This document shows positions 32,495 through 43,063 of a DNA stretch of 64,000 nucleotides, in pieces. The DNA comes from Bedellia somnulentella (Eukaryota > Arthropoda > Insecta > Lepidoptera > Bedelliidae): the NCBI GenBank assembly GCA_963576735.1, contig OY755178.1, positions 18,848,001 to 18,912,000 of the forward strand, given 5' to 3'. Both the position numbers and the translations under genes were made by a program. The notes under the pieces are model-generated. The model did not search any database. It was given only the letters and a program-made list of their open reading frames with translations, and was not told where the DNA came from. Numbering within the stretch: position 1 is the first letter of the stretch; every line of letters begins with the position of its first letter.

Positions 32495-32850
32495 GCAGTT
32501 TTTACTAAAGAATAAATATCATTTTTTTAATATATAAAAAAGAAAAAAAATGCAACAACATAAGAAACATAGTTTTAGTTGTCAAATAAAAATAAATAGG
32601 CTTCCTTCCTTTGTAAGCATAGATGCCCTGCCCCTTGTCAGTTAATTAGTGTCGGGAGCAAATACTGGCCGAACCGCTTTCAACTGGTTAACGTCAGCTA
32701 TATTGCCTCCGTAATAACACCCCAAGAAATGCTGAAATAAGGGGGTGGTTTGGATGGAGAGTGGCTATTTCGTGAATTACTATTTATCATAGATTTTTAT
32801 TTTTATGTTATTTTTTGAATTAGGACTAAAACAAAAATTTAAATTTAATA

Positions 32851-33104
32851 CATACATACATACATACATATACTCACGGCTATAAATCCCTTAACGGGGT
32901 CGCCAGAGCTTTGGAGTGAGAAATTCCTCAGCCACTTTTGGAAGTTGATTGGGGAAAAGATGGTAATAATAAATGTTTTTGGTGACAGGTCTCAGACCAC
33001 ATCGCCCTAAAATCACTTAAAAAGCCCCTATACCCTTAGTCGCCTCTTACGATCACCCACGGGTAGAAATGGGGTAGTGTTATTCTAAGCCGCCACTGCA
33101 CAGC
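32851..33104 (-). mobile_element. SINE-A copy, full length
   Basis: (CATA)n then ATACTCACGGCTATAAATCC; head reverse complement at right. Variant hairpin CCCTTAACGGGG. Confidence 0.85.
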
Positions 33105-33154
33105 AATTTAATATAAACTTATATAATTTAAGGCGTTATAACTATAAGTTATTA

Positions 33155-33260
33155 TTGGTCGAAGTGGTTGGTAAACCATCACCAATGATAATTTATTTTA
33201 CAATTTTTAGCCCATTCAACTTCCAAAAGTGGCTTGGATATTTTGAAAGCATTTCTGATA
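33155..33260 (+). mobile_element. SINE-A internal fragment, diverged
   Basis: GAAGTGGTTGGTAAACCATC and CAACTTCCAAAAGTGGCT. Head and tail are lost. Confidence 0.5.
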
Positions 33261-33470
33261 TATAACTGTAATTGTGTGTCCGTATGTTTTTATACCTTCT
33301 TCTTGTATTAGTATTTTATAGTTTTAAATATTTTATTATTGATTCAAATATGAGTGATTCTTCTTTATTTACTTTTTATTTCAGAAACTATGTTGTTGTT
33401 CGTGTAAATCAAGGTGTTCTGATATATTTTTGATCTGGGCTAAGATTTGGAAGTTTGCTATCTCTTATAA

Positions 33471-33711
33471 AGATACATATACTCACGCCGTTAGTTTCCA
33501 TTTGGGTAGGCAGAGAGTACCGATTGCCACTTTATACGATCCTGATAAACCTCTCTAGGTTCTTTCACATCTATCAACCTTTGCATACATGCTCTTTTAT
33601 TCGTCATACTTCAGTCACCTGCCTTTTTGAGCACATTCCCTATTAGATCTAAATGAGTCCTCCGAGGTCGTTCTCTACTAACATTACGTTCCACATTGGC
33701 TCTATTTAACT
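33471..33711 (-). mobile_element. RTE LINE 3' fragment, ~240 bp
   Basis: ATACTCACGCCGTTAGTTTC, then GATCCTGATAAACCTCTCTA and CATGCTCTTTTATTCGTCAT, matching the C-terminal codons and 3' end of the RTE at 50.68 kb. Frame is broken. Confidence 0.8.
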
Positions 33712-34206
33712 ATTTTAAAAGAAAAAAAAGAAAAAAAATATTATTCGTTGCATACAAACTTACAACACTTAAACACAAAAACAAATAACAAGTACAGTAA
33801 AACCAGATAAAAATTTAAAAGTCTTGCAACGAAAGGGTTGCTAACTATTTTACAACATTTATCCTCTCTGTGTGCCCAAATATACTTTGTATTTATCTAT
33901 CAGTTTATCTACGCCACTCATGCTACGAGGCGGTTGTGGACCAGTGGTCAGGAAGCCTGCAGCTACGACGCTCCACTGAATATTGATGTTTGTTCCTAGA
34001 TGTTGAATGGAGCTACCATGTGTTTCATGTGTATGCAATTATCGTCGAGTTAGTTAGTTATATAGCGTAAGTCATTAGTGTATTTACTTTGAAATGCTAG
34101 AAGACTTGGAATTAACAATCCGTCAGCAACGTTGGAAGTTTATTGGGGAAACGATAGTGGAAATAAAGTATAGCATATATCATATAAGATTAATTTTGTA
34201 AGTACT
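33712..34206. other. Unassigned, with a short inverted SINE-A fragment
   Basis: About 34,105-34,175 resembles the minus strand of SINE-A (AACGTTGGAAGTTTATTGGG). The rest shows nothing. Confidence 0.4.
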
Positions 34207-34430
34207 ATGTAGTGTTAGTTTAGAATAGCACTAGCTAATTTTTACTGTGGGTGTCGTTTGAGGCACTTTTTTGCGTTGTGAATTTTAAGTATTTTTTGGG
34301 TATGCGTTTGACATCCATCACCTTTGTAATAAAAAAAACTTCGGCACTTGTCTTCCAAAATTGGCTGAAAATTCTCCTAATATGAAGCTTTAGTTACCCC
34401 TTTCCGGGATTTAAAACCGTAAATAAATGT
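34207..34430 (+). mobile_element. SINE-A, old copy
   Basis: GTAGTGTTAGTTTAGAATAG to CGGGATTTAAAACCGTAA; many substitutions and deletions. Confidence 0.6.
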
Positions 34431-34752
34431 AAAATATGCAATACATAAAATAACATATTTTATGTATTGCAAGAACTAAAAAACGACTCCACGTGAATGA
34501 ATCTTTATCCATTAGCCCAAGAGCTAATATAACTGAGTAAAATATTTTCGTTCATTTCAAACACTCATTCATTCATTCTCTTATTCCGTGCGCCGTTTCT
34601 TTCCGCCATAAAAAGAGATTTTAATTACGTCTTAATTCAAAACAAATTGTTTTACCGCTCTGCTTTTTACTTATTTATATTGAAATGTTGAGCTGAGATT
34701 TTTGGTATGTCTCGTCATGGTTTTGGTCTTATAATGATTTATGAAGGATTTT
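34431..34752. other. No recognised feature
   Basis: Contains one local palindrome (about 34,436-34,470, ATAAAATA/TATTTTAT) but no coding frame. Confidence 0.4.
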
Positions 34753-34998
34753 GCTGTGTAGTGTCGGCCTAGAATAGCACTACCCCATTTCTTCCGGTGG
34801 GTGTACGTAAGAGGCGACTAACGGTATTGGGGCTTTTAAGAGATTTTTGGGAGATGCGGTTGGAGACCCATCACCAACAACCTTTATTTCACCATCTTTT
34901 CCCCACGCAACTTCCAAAGGTGGCTGAGAAATGTCTCATTCCCTAGTTTTGACTACCCTTAAAGGGTTTTATAGAGGTGAGTATATGTATGTTCGTAT
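34753..34998 (+). mobile_element. SINE-A copy, full length
   Basis: Head GCTGTGTAGTGTCGGC, tail GAGGTGAGTATATGTATG. Confidence 0.85.
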
Positions 34999-35025
34999 GA
35001 AAGAAAAGTTTTTTTGAAGTCTTGT

Positions 35026-35110
35026 CTCGCGCCAGCTTAGAATAGCACTGATCTATTTCTTGGTGCGGGAGGGGCTTGTTAAATGATGTTGGGCGATTCG
35101 TCACCAAGAA
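35026..35110 (+). mobile_element. SINE-A head fragment
   Basis: GCGCCAGCTTAGAATAGCAC and GATGTTGGGCGATTCGTCAC; the remainder is lost. Followed by the GTGTCGAAATATTTCTTTCC motif. Confidence 0.5.
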
Positions 35111-35209
35111 TACGTGTCGAAATATTTCTTTCCTTTATTTATTAGACAAATTTTTAGACTGTGATAAAGATTTAATTTAATAATGCCAAAACAGGGTATA
35201 TTATATTAT

Positions 35210-35440
35210 ATTATTATATATTATTTATTTAAATTTGGCGGTATCGGCTGAAAACCAGCGTGTCTCGGAACAGTCTGTGTCCCGTTCCAGGCACACTTGC
35301 TGAGACGACACCCTTTTGGCAGTATTCATTTGATGTTTTATATATATATATATATATTTATCTTTGTGTTTTGTATATGTTTTATTCTGTTTGTATGTGT
35401 CTGTGTTAATTTGCCAAATAAATTACTTTACTTTATAAAC
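35210..35440 (+). mobile_element. LINE 3' end, unclassified
   Basis: A 3' UTR-like stretch with a GC-rich patch (GTCTCGGAACAGTCTGTGTC), a (TA)n run at about 35,340, and a CCAAATAAATTACTTTACTT end. A poly(A) signal plus short-repeat tail suggests a 5'-truncated LINE; no codons remain. Confidence 0.45.
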
Positions 35441-35465
35441 ACACACAAACTAAATACTTTACTTT

Positions 35466-35600
35466 TACATACATAGATATATATATTACAGGGTTAAAGA
35501 TTCGTAGCAGGGGTAGCCTGAGCTTCAGAAAACAAATTTTTTTGCCCACTTTTGGATGTTAAGTGGGAAAAGATTGTAAAATAAAGAATGTAGGTGATGT
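35466..35600 (-). mobile_element. SINE-A 3' half, diverged
   Basis: GGGGTAGCCTGAGCTTCAG and AAGTGGGAAAAGATTGTAAA in inverted orientation. Confidence 0.5.
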
Positions 35601-35772
35601 TCGGCTAGTGACCTTAACTTATCCATCTCTACCATTAAAATTTCCAGAAATGGATGAATTCTAATTCTAAAACATTTTTAACTCGATTTATATATGTCTG
35701 TTATTAGTGAGAACCTGTCTTAATTCGTAGTTTTACTTAAGAATTAATTTTACAATATTTAGTTATATTTTG

Positions 35773-35945
35773 CTGGCACTACCTACGGAACCTCCCAAGC
35801 CAGCTCTCTATATGGTCTAAAAGTGTCCTTTGAAGTTGTTCTCTACTAACATTACCTTCCACATGGGTTCCATTTACTATCATCCATCCTCTCTATGAGC
35901 CCAAACCATATTACCATTTCTTTTTTTTACAATATCATATTTGTA
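35773..35945 (-). mobile_element. RTE LINE fragment, first part, split by tRNA-SINE
   Basis: TTGTTCTCTACTAACATTAC and CTCTATGAGCCCAAACCAT match the RTE at 50,880-51,010. It continues at 36,301. Confidence 0.75.
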
Positions 35946-36287
35946 TCATATATATCATATAGCGACAGAAGGGCGTGAGTTCCAATCCTGGGTCGGGCCA
36001 ATTTGTCTTTTCTAAAGTCATATGCGTGGTTAATTTATCATGGTTGTTAACGGTGAGGGAAAACATCGTGAGGAAACCCACATGGCTGAGTTGTACTTAG
36101 TCATGTGACAGTGTATTCGTACAAAACGGCGATAGGCCTGCTCCCTATCACGTGAGTACACTGTCTAAGCAAAACGTGGGTACCTTCTCTGGACACTAGA
36201 TGGCGCTGCCATTTGAGTTCAGAAGTATTGGTTCCTCTGCCAACCACTTCGGGGACAAACGGCGTGAACGTTTATGCTATTTTTATG
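35946..36287 (+). mobile_element. tRNA-SINE inserted in an RTE fragment
   Basis: Bracketed by a perfect 13-bp duplication, TATCATATTTGTA (35,933-35,945 and 36,288-36,300). The B-box region (GAGTTCCAATCCTGGGTCGG) is present but the A-box end is truncated. 3' end CAAACGGCGTGAACGTTTATG. Confidence 0.9.
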
Positions 36288-36300
36288 TATCATATTTGTA

Positions 36301-36530
36301 ACCGCGCGTGATTTCACGAATCACGCTATTTCTCAATCGATCACATAACTCTTACAAACAAACTTTTCTGAGGGAAAGCATCTCTACTCTACTCCATACT
36401 CTTCTCCCACTTCTTCAGCCACACCCAACATTAGCTGCCATTCATAAAAGCGTAGAAACAAGATCAGTATCATGCACAGCTATTCGGGCCTTTCAGACAC
36501 CGATCGACTGGTCATTAGACTACATATACA
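36301..36530 (-). mobile_element. RTE LINE fragment, second part
   Basis: Resumes after the SINE: ATCACGCTATTTCTCAATCG, CACACCCAACATTAGCTGCC, TATTCGGGCCTTTCAGACAC, equal to the RTE at 51,030-51,220. The plus-strand frame at 36,308-36,622 is the antisense shadow of RT. Confidence 0.8.
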
Positions 36531-36617
36531 TTATCATTTGTGCCACTCTAATCAAGAAAGAATGGTTGCAACCGTTTCTCATAACATGCGCTTATAGTGA
36601 TAAATATTCTGACACAA

Positions 36618-36865
36618 CATAACATAATATATGCTCACGGCTATAAATCCCTAGAAGGGGTAGCCAGAGCTAAGGGATTAGAAATTCCTCAGCCACTTTT
36701 GGAAATGTGAGTGGAGAAAAGATGGTAAAAGTAAAGGTTGTTGGTGATGGGTCTCCAACCGCATCGCCCAAAAATCCCTTAAAAGCCCCAATACCGTTAG
36801 TCGCCTCTTACGTAAACCCATCGGTAGAAACGGGGTAGTGCTATTCTAAGCCGACACTACACGGC
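36618..36865 (-). mobile_element. SINE-A copy, full length
   Basis: GCTCACGGCTATAAATCCCT at left, AAGCCGACACTACACGGC at right. Confidence 0.85.
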
Positions 36866-37557
36866 AAATATAAATATTCTTCTATGAAATTTAATATTCA
36901 ATATTCGATGAACTCATCAATTTCAATTTTAGTATTTCACAAAATTTAAAACTTTGACTAAAACAGCAAACCGATTTCACCACGTTGTTCATTAAAAGCG
37001 GAAAGGTGCTATTTTTAAAGATAACCGCTTAGCGAAAAAAGCGCTGCGTAATTTCAACTGCAACACAAGAGTTGTCTAATGAAAGAGTTGGTGGTTTCGT
37101 AGCATTTTATTTAGCGCTGTATTCAGCTTTCCATAGAGCGCATTTCGCTGGAACTCCGCATTTCAACTTCTAATTACTGTGTGAAGTGAGTTTTAAAAAG
37201 TTCACTCATTTGCTATTTTTTAGTATTTAGATTTTTTGTAATGTGTTCGTTATATTGTGCAGCTTTTCTAATAGTTTGTAGTTTTGTTATTTAATTATAT
37301 TTATAGAAATTACTCTTTTCTATTTTGAGCTAAATATAATAACCATTGCCAACTGCCACGGATCAGTGTAAGAAAGGCTGTTAGTATTTGAACAATCGAA
37401 ATATATGCTACAATATTTATCGATTGCACACCGCTAGTCCTCATTTAGCTCTGCAGTAAATAATTTCTTGTATTAATTATTCCTTGAATTAGTAACTTTA
37501 ATGTTAGACATCTTTAAATCTAATCTTTTTAATACACTACATAGCGGTAAAATTTGA
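36866..37557. other. No recognised feature
   Basis: AT-rich. Short palindromic traces only. Confidence 0.4.
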
Positions 37558-37793
37558 GCTGTGTAGTGTCGGCTTAGAATAGCACTACCCCATTTCTTTC
37601 CGTGGGTGTAGGTAAGAGGCGGCTAAGGGTATAGGGGCTTTTTAGGCGATGCGTTTCGAGATCAATCACCAACAACCTTTATTTACCATCTTTTGCACAC
37701 TTAACTTCCAAACGTTGCTGAGGTATTTCTAATTCCTTAGCTCTGGCTACCCCTTTTAGAGATTTATAGTCGTGAGTATTTGTATGTATGTTC
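37558..37793 (+). mobile_element. SINE-A copy, full length
   Basis: GCTGTGTAGTGTCGGC to AGTCGTGAGTATTTGTATG. Confidence 0.83.
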
Positions 37794-37994
37794 TTTTAAT
37801 ACTTATATGTACTCCACCTAACAGCGCATATATGCCCCCACCGAGATTTTCAAGCTAACCCTGTATCGGTTGATTAAGCCATGGTATCAATTAACTACGC
37901 CGGCCAAGCGCAGGTTGTCGCTGCCGACGGTTTAACGTATCCTGCTAAGCACGGAATCATCGTATTTTTTGGATAACTAGGAATACTATCCACT
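37794..37994. other. Unassigned
   Basis: Slightly GC-richer than average; no match elsewhere in the window. Confidence 0.3.
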
Positions 37995-38112
37995 TTCCTT
38001 TGAAACTAGGTTAACTTACAAATTAATTCTGTGAGGGGATAATCTCCTGGAAACGCAGGGGAGCCCTCCAGATTTGAATCTGAGTGCTTTACCGCCTGAT
38101 CACGGAAGCAGC
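37995..38112 (-). repeat. tRNA-like SINE head, separate family
   Basis: Minus strand CCGTGATCAGGCGGTAAAGC (A-box-like), then GATTCAAATCTGGAGG (B-box-like) and the GC-rich GGGCTCCCCTGCG. Intermediate bases do not form a standard anticodon arm, so not called a tRNA gene. Confidence 0.4.
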
Positions 38113-39055
38113 TATATATGTGTATGTGTAGTGTAAATAGTTGTATATATATCTTAATAAACGTCCAAATATAATACATCACCACATGCCTATTAATTTC
38201 ACTATTCAGTACGTTAATTGGTTAATTTGTAAGCGAGCAGTGAAGAGTAATCTATTGAATAATAATAGATAGACGCGGAGTGCGGATGTTATCAGGAATG
38301 TCTAGATCTAATCTAATGTTGACTGTTATGTTACGCAAGTGGAGGCGTGGCTGTGCCACTACCACTTCTCACTGATCGAGTATTATGTTTAGTGGTCTTC
38401 TTAGAATGAAAATATGAATTAAGATTCTTATTCATCATTCTTATTATTCAGGACCATAATATAGAGTTTTTGTATGACTCGGAGTTTCTATTAAAATATG
38501 GTGGTTAAGTTCCGGGCTACGCATAGATTTAGTATGCTCTACTTACGTATATAGATTGGCAACACAAAGGCGACAGGCGAGACCAAAAAAAAGTACAATG
38601 CTATGCGTAAATGAGTGTGTGTGCGTGACATTAGTATGGCGGATTCCATACTAGCTCTATTAAAAATTATAAAAAATCAAGGAATTGTTACTTTCGGTAA
38701 TTTGTAACATCTGCAGTAATTGTAATATTAAGATGAAAGAAGATATTTTATCATATATTTGCATTGAAAACTTTGGTTTAAGATCTATAATAAAAGAAAT
38801 AGACTGGTCATTATCACAGTCTTAATTTGGTCATGAATGGCTAAAAAGTTTATGTTTGCCAACGAATATGTATTTGATTTAGTATATGGATGTGAGTTAT
38901 GTATATGTATTGAATACCAGTTTAAATAATTACAAGTGTAGGTTAATGGTCAAACACAAGCAAACCTAAGTTTTTAGTATCAGATGGGACACTAAAACAT
39001 CGTTTCCAAATCTGAGAATCCTGTTGCACAACATTTATTGACATATTTACTTTAT
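38113..39055. other. No recognised feature
   Basis: AT-rich; no frame above 60 codons and no shared repeat. Confidence 0.4.
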
Positions 39056-39303
39056 GTACATACATACATATACTCACGGCTATAATTCCCAAGAAAGGGG
39101 TAGCCAGAGCTAAGGAATTAGAAATTCCTCAGCCACTTTTGGAAGGTGCGTGGGGAATAGATGGTGAAATAAAGGTTCTTGGTGATGGGTCTCCAACCGC
39201 ATCGCCCAAAAATCCCTTAAAAGCCCCAATACCGTAAGTCGCCTTTTACGTACACCCACTGGAAGAAATGGGGTAGTGCTATTCTAAGCCGACACTACAC
39301 AGC
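39056..39303 (-). mobile_element. SINE-A copy, full length
   Basis: (CATA)n at left, AAGCCGACACTACACAGC at right. Confidence 0.87.
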
Positions 39304-39690
39304 AATGTGTAGTGTGCAACTTATGTGGTTTTAAGCTGCGTTAAATAAATACTGCTTGTTTTTTAAACTTGACAAAAGACAAAGGTATCAAATAAATACC
39401 ACAAAAAGTACTAGGGCATCATAACTTAACAAGAGCCGAGTCTCCTTGATAGCGCAGTTTCGAAGCAATTGGTTGCAATGCAGACGCGGCGTGTTGGTAT
39501 GGAGTTAACATATGTGATTGGATTTCTAGCGCTGACGTAAAATTAATGCTCACACTTTGTTAGCGTGTTCTGATGAAGAAGGAAATAAGATGTAGCTAGA
39601 TCTATTGACACGTGTAGCGCTTTTATGCATTTCTAGACAGGTGCATTGGGAATTGATACTTTTAACAAGTAGTACTTATTATTGTTAATG
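39304..39690. other. No recognised feature
   Basis: Nothing assignable. Confidence 0.4.
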
Positions 39691-39935
39691 ACATACATAC
39701 ATATACTCACGGCTATGAATCCCTTGAAGGGGTAGCCAGAGCTAGGGAACCAAAAATTCCTCAGCCACTTTTGGAAGTTTCGTGGGGAAAAGATGGTGGA
39801 ATAAAGGTTGTTGGTGATGGGTCTCCAACCGCATCGCCCAAAAATCCCTTAAAAGCCCCAGTACCGTTAGTCGCCTCTTACGTTCACCCACCGGAAGAAA
39901 TGGGGTAGTTGTATTCTAGGCCAACACGACACAGC
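39691..39935 (-). mobile_element. SINE-A copy, full length
   Basis: (CATA)n then TACTCACGGCTATGAATCC; head end ACACGACACAGC. Confidence 0.86.
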
Positions 39936-40275
39936 AAAATAAATTAGAAAAAAATAACGGTAAATAAGAGGTCCCATTTAAAAAACAATAGTTTATGAGT
40001 TGATATAAAATATTGTCCATAACTTATTACTACTGCATACTTCAAATTGTAAGTTATAGCTAGGATTCTGTGTGATAAGTACATATTACTAGGATTATTG
40101 GGTTTATGTCTCCTCATCAGGATTGTTAGGATTATTTTTTTAATATTAAAAACAAATGACTGTTTCGAACAAAAAATATATGAAAGGACCTATTTGAAAA
40201 CATAGAGTGAAGATAGATTTCATTGTTCCAAAAAGTTTGATACTATCACCTTTTTTATAATTTTCAAACAAAAAA
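39936..40275. other. No recognised feature
   Basis: Nothing assignable. Confidence 0.4.
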
Positions 40276-40521
40276 GCCGTGTAGTGCCGGCTTAGAATGT
40301 TGTTACCCCTTTCTACTCACGGGTGTCGTAAGAGGCGACTACGGGTATTGGGGCTTTTTATTGGATTTTTGGGCGATGCGGTTGGAGACCCATCACCAAA
40401 AACCTTTATTTTTACCATCTTTTCCCCACTCAACTTCCAAAAGTGGCTGAGGAATTTATAATTCCTTAGCTCTGGTTCCCCTTCTAGGGAAATATAGCCG
40501 TGAGTATATGTATGTGTATGT
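40276..40521 (+). mobile_element. SINE-A copy, full length
   Basis: GCCGTGTAGTGCCGGC to GCCGTGAGTATATGTATG; same head subtype as 12,712. Confidence 0.86.
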
Positions 40522-40799
40522 TCAAACAAAAACACTGTCCCTAAAACTCACAAACAACCTACTTGTTCAGCAATAAAGTATAAAAATCATGTGCAAATAA
40601 AAAAAGATATCATTAAGGCCCACACATACGTGCGTAAACACAGACGAGTCCAGTAAATCGTCGTGCAGGGTACGTGATCGGCTTAATACTAGTCTTAGCT
40701 TAGATTAGAAGTTGCGGGAAAAATGATAGCAGCGAAACCGCACATGAATAATTTAGCTGCTGCGGTCGGCGGGCTTAAGTATTACTTCTTGAAGACAGT

Positions 40800-40950
40800 T
40801 TCATAGATATATTACGCTTTGTGAAGAAATTTTAAAAAGTTTATTTCGTTGGTTATTTAGTTTTTTCATTTGAGACGTAGAAATAGTATATTTCTTATTA
40901 AGAACCTATGACAGCGTAGTATTTTGTTGATATTTGGGTTCAACCATATA
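40800..40950 (+). repeat. Direct repeat flanking a Helitron-like element, left
   Basis: TTCATAGATATATTACGCTT and TAGAAATAGTATATTTCTTA recur at 42,018-42,170 with about 80-85% identity by eye. Confidence 0.7.
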
Positions 40951-41517
40951 CTAATCTATCTATACATAGTATAAAATGAAGTTGCGAAGGGCGCCCGAAA
41001 GTGTGGTAACAACCTAGGATCTCAAAAACTACTATATCAATAGCTATGCGGTTTTCAATAATGGGAAGAAGACATTCCAGGGATTCTATAGGTGTATAAT
41101 TTAGGTGTACCTACTTAAGAAATTATTAGAGTAATCGTAACAGTTATCAGACGGACGGAAGAAAAACGAGCTTTTTGGAGGATTGCATTGCGTGCGCTGC
41201 TGAAATAACTCAAAATACAGAATAACAATGTATGGGGGAATTATTTTTCTCAAAAAGTTCTATAAAAACGTCTACGATAGCATATGTCTATCCTTTAAGG
41301 TTTAGCCACAATAACGATTTTAGTGGTGTTCAAGTTTAATTTACGAAATATCTTATTTTTCAATTACTCGATGTTCCTACCGACATAGACCAATAAACAT
41401 AAAACAAAATGCATATCAAATTAAAGCTGATGAAATGAGGATTCCGAACATATACATATCATAACACTTCTATGGTAATATTAATACACAAGATGCATTT
41501 ACAATGCCGAGGGCAGA

Positions 41518-41745
41518 GATGGCGGCGGCGGCGGCTGCGTTCCGTCGTTGTGTCAGTCGGTCGGTCCGCATAGCACGACAGTGGCGGCGAGTGGCGGCGG
41601 CGGCTGCGTTCCGTCGTTGTGTCAGTCGGTCGGTCCGCATAGCACGACAGTGGCGGCGAGTGGCGGCGGCGGCTGCGTTCCGTCGTTGTGTCAGTCGGTC
41701 GGTCCGCATAGCACGACAGTGGCGGCGAGTGGCGGCGCGCGGCGG
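41518..41745. repeat. GC-rich minisatellite, 3 x 69 bp
   Basis: TGTCAGTCGGTCGGTCCGC starts at 41,551, 41,620 and 41,689; complete units are identical. Because 69 is a multiple of 3, open frames run through the repeats in several frames on both strands (Ala-rich, Arg-rich). These give the apparent 106-119-codon ORFs. Confidence 0.95.
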
Positions 41746-41856
41746 CGACGGCGGTGGTGCTGGTCATCTTGAGGTGCGCGACCCGAACAGGCACAGGCAG
41801 ACACGTGAGGGCAGACAATGTTGATGATTGTGTCGAAATATAAAATTTACAGTGCG

Positions 41857-41870
41857 GCGCGGCGCCGCGC
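41857..41870. repeat. Perfect 14-bp palindrome GCGCGGCGCCGCGC
   Basis: At the right edge of the GC-rich cargo. Confidence 0.8.
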
Positions 41871-42017
41871 TTCGTTTCAAGTTTGACCCCCGAAAAATTT
41901 GACCAATAAAATATTCACGTCTGACTGAAGTAAGAGTACCGGAAAAAACGCCTTAAGCTTTATCATAAGCAAATTTACAGTACGAAGTCTGTCGGATCAG
42001 CTAGTTTGTAATAAAAC

Positions 42018-42170
42018 TTTCATAGATATATTACGATTTGTGAAGAAACTTTAAAAGGTTACCTCGTGAGTTATTTAGTTTGTTCATTTGAGTCGTAGAA
42101 ATAGTATGTTTCTTAAGAAGAGAACCAACGGCAGCTTCGTTTTTGGTTGATATTTCTGGGCTTGCATCTC
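42018..42170 (+). repeat. Direct repeat flanking a Helitron-like element, right
   Basis: Partner of 40,800-40,950, 1,218 bp apart. Confidence 0.7.
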
Positions 42171-42270
42171 AAATGCTTAATGTTGGGCCTAAGCGTTTTC
42201 TAATTTGTGATAAAACTTGATGAATTGAGAATAATGGCAATGGCTAATGGTACTTAGAAAAGAGTAATAT

Positions 42271-42390
42271 ATACATACATACATACATATACTCACGGCT
42301 ATAAATCCCTTAACGGGGTAGCCAGAGCTTTGGAATGAGAAATTCCTCAGCCATTTTTGGAAGTTGATTGAAAAAGTAATAAGAATAGGT
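42271..42390 (-). mobile_element. SINE-A 3' half
   Basis: (CATA)n, TACTCACGGCTATAAATCCC, then AGCCATTTTTGGAAGTTGAT; head half missing. Confidence 0.75.
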
Positions 42391-42435
42391 TTTGTAAAGA
42401 TTGTATATTTGTTGTATGTATGTATATACAGTTTC

Positions 42436-42658
42436 GGCTGGGTAGTGTCAGCTTAGAATAGCAATTACTTATGTCTATATGTGTGTTCGAAAGAGGCGAC
42501 TTAAGGTATAAGTGATTGGCCGATGCAATTGGAGACGCATAATCAATAACAGTTTATTTTCAATCTTTTCCTAACTAGATTTCTAAAAGTGGCTGAGAGA
42601 TTATATATACGAAAGCTGTGGCTACCCCTCCCAAGTGTTATATCCGTAAGTATATGTT
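42436..42658 (+). mobile_element. SINE-A, old full-length copy
   Basis: GGCTGGGTAGTGTCAGC to TCCGTAAGTATATGTTATG. Faces the fragment at 42,271, giving a tail-out/head-in pair. Confidence 0.65.
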
Positions 42659-42789
42659 ATGTTTATCCTTTCTTCTTTTGTTATCTTTCAATATAAAAAG
42701 TTTAGCACCAAAGCCATTTTGGATGAGTTGTGTGTGAGGCTTTTATTCTTATTATCTGCCAAACCCATCGTATGAATTAATCATAATTA

Positions 42790-42835
42790 ATAATGGGTTC
42801 AATTCCCACTGGTGTCGAAATTTTTCTTTCCTTTA
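42790..42835 (+). repeat. Third tRNA-like SINE head (GTGTCGAAATTTTTCTTT type)
   Basis: AATGGGTTCAATTCCCACT is a good B-box followed by GGTGTCGAAATTTTTCTTTC, the motif that recurs at 9,180, 14,505 and 35,115. Confidence 0.45.
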
Positions 42836-43063
42836 TATTATTATAAAAGGCATAAGACAAATAATAATTTGATAATTATTATTTATTATGAAATAACCTA
42901 AAATTTTTGGTTATTATAGATGAATAGAGTATGGCTTAAATATTGGGATAGGATCTTGTCGTAATGAAATGAGGTCATAAAATCTTGTTATTAATACTGA
43001 CATATTTACCTCGGCTACTATTACGGTAACCCTTTAAGGCGTCACTTACTTATTTATGAGGTA

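Larger units (their letters stand above)
27920..32803 (+). repeat. Tandem duplication, copy B
   Basis: Follows copy A without a gap. Copy B alone has a LINE 3' fragment at 28,127, a SINE-A at 28,784, a SINE-A at 30,863 and a SINE-A at 32,248. Confidence 0.9.
40955..42004 (+). mobile_element. Helitron-like non-autonomous element with GC-rich cargo
   Basis: Starts TCTATCTATAC after an A and ends GGATCAGCTAG before a T. Shares TATGTCTATCCTTTAAGGTT with the element at 59,482-60,456 (TATGTCTATCTTTTATGGTT). The middle (41,500-41,870) is GC- and CpG-rich, contains the 69-bp minisatellite, and looks foreign to the element. Confidence 0.5.

Noticed and set aside
41459..41824. Overlapping open frames of 74-119 codons on both strands
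   Set aside because: They are created by the 69-bp (multiple of three) GC-rich repeat; frames stay open in several phases at once and no domain is seen.
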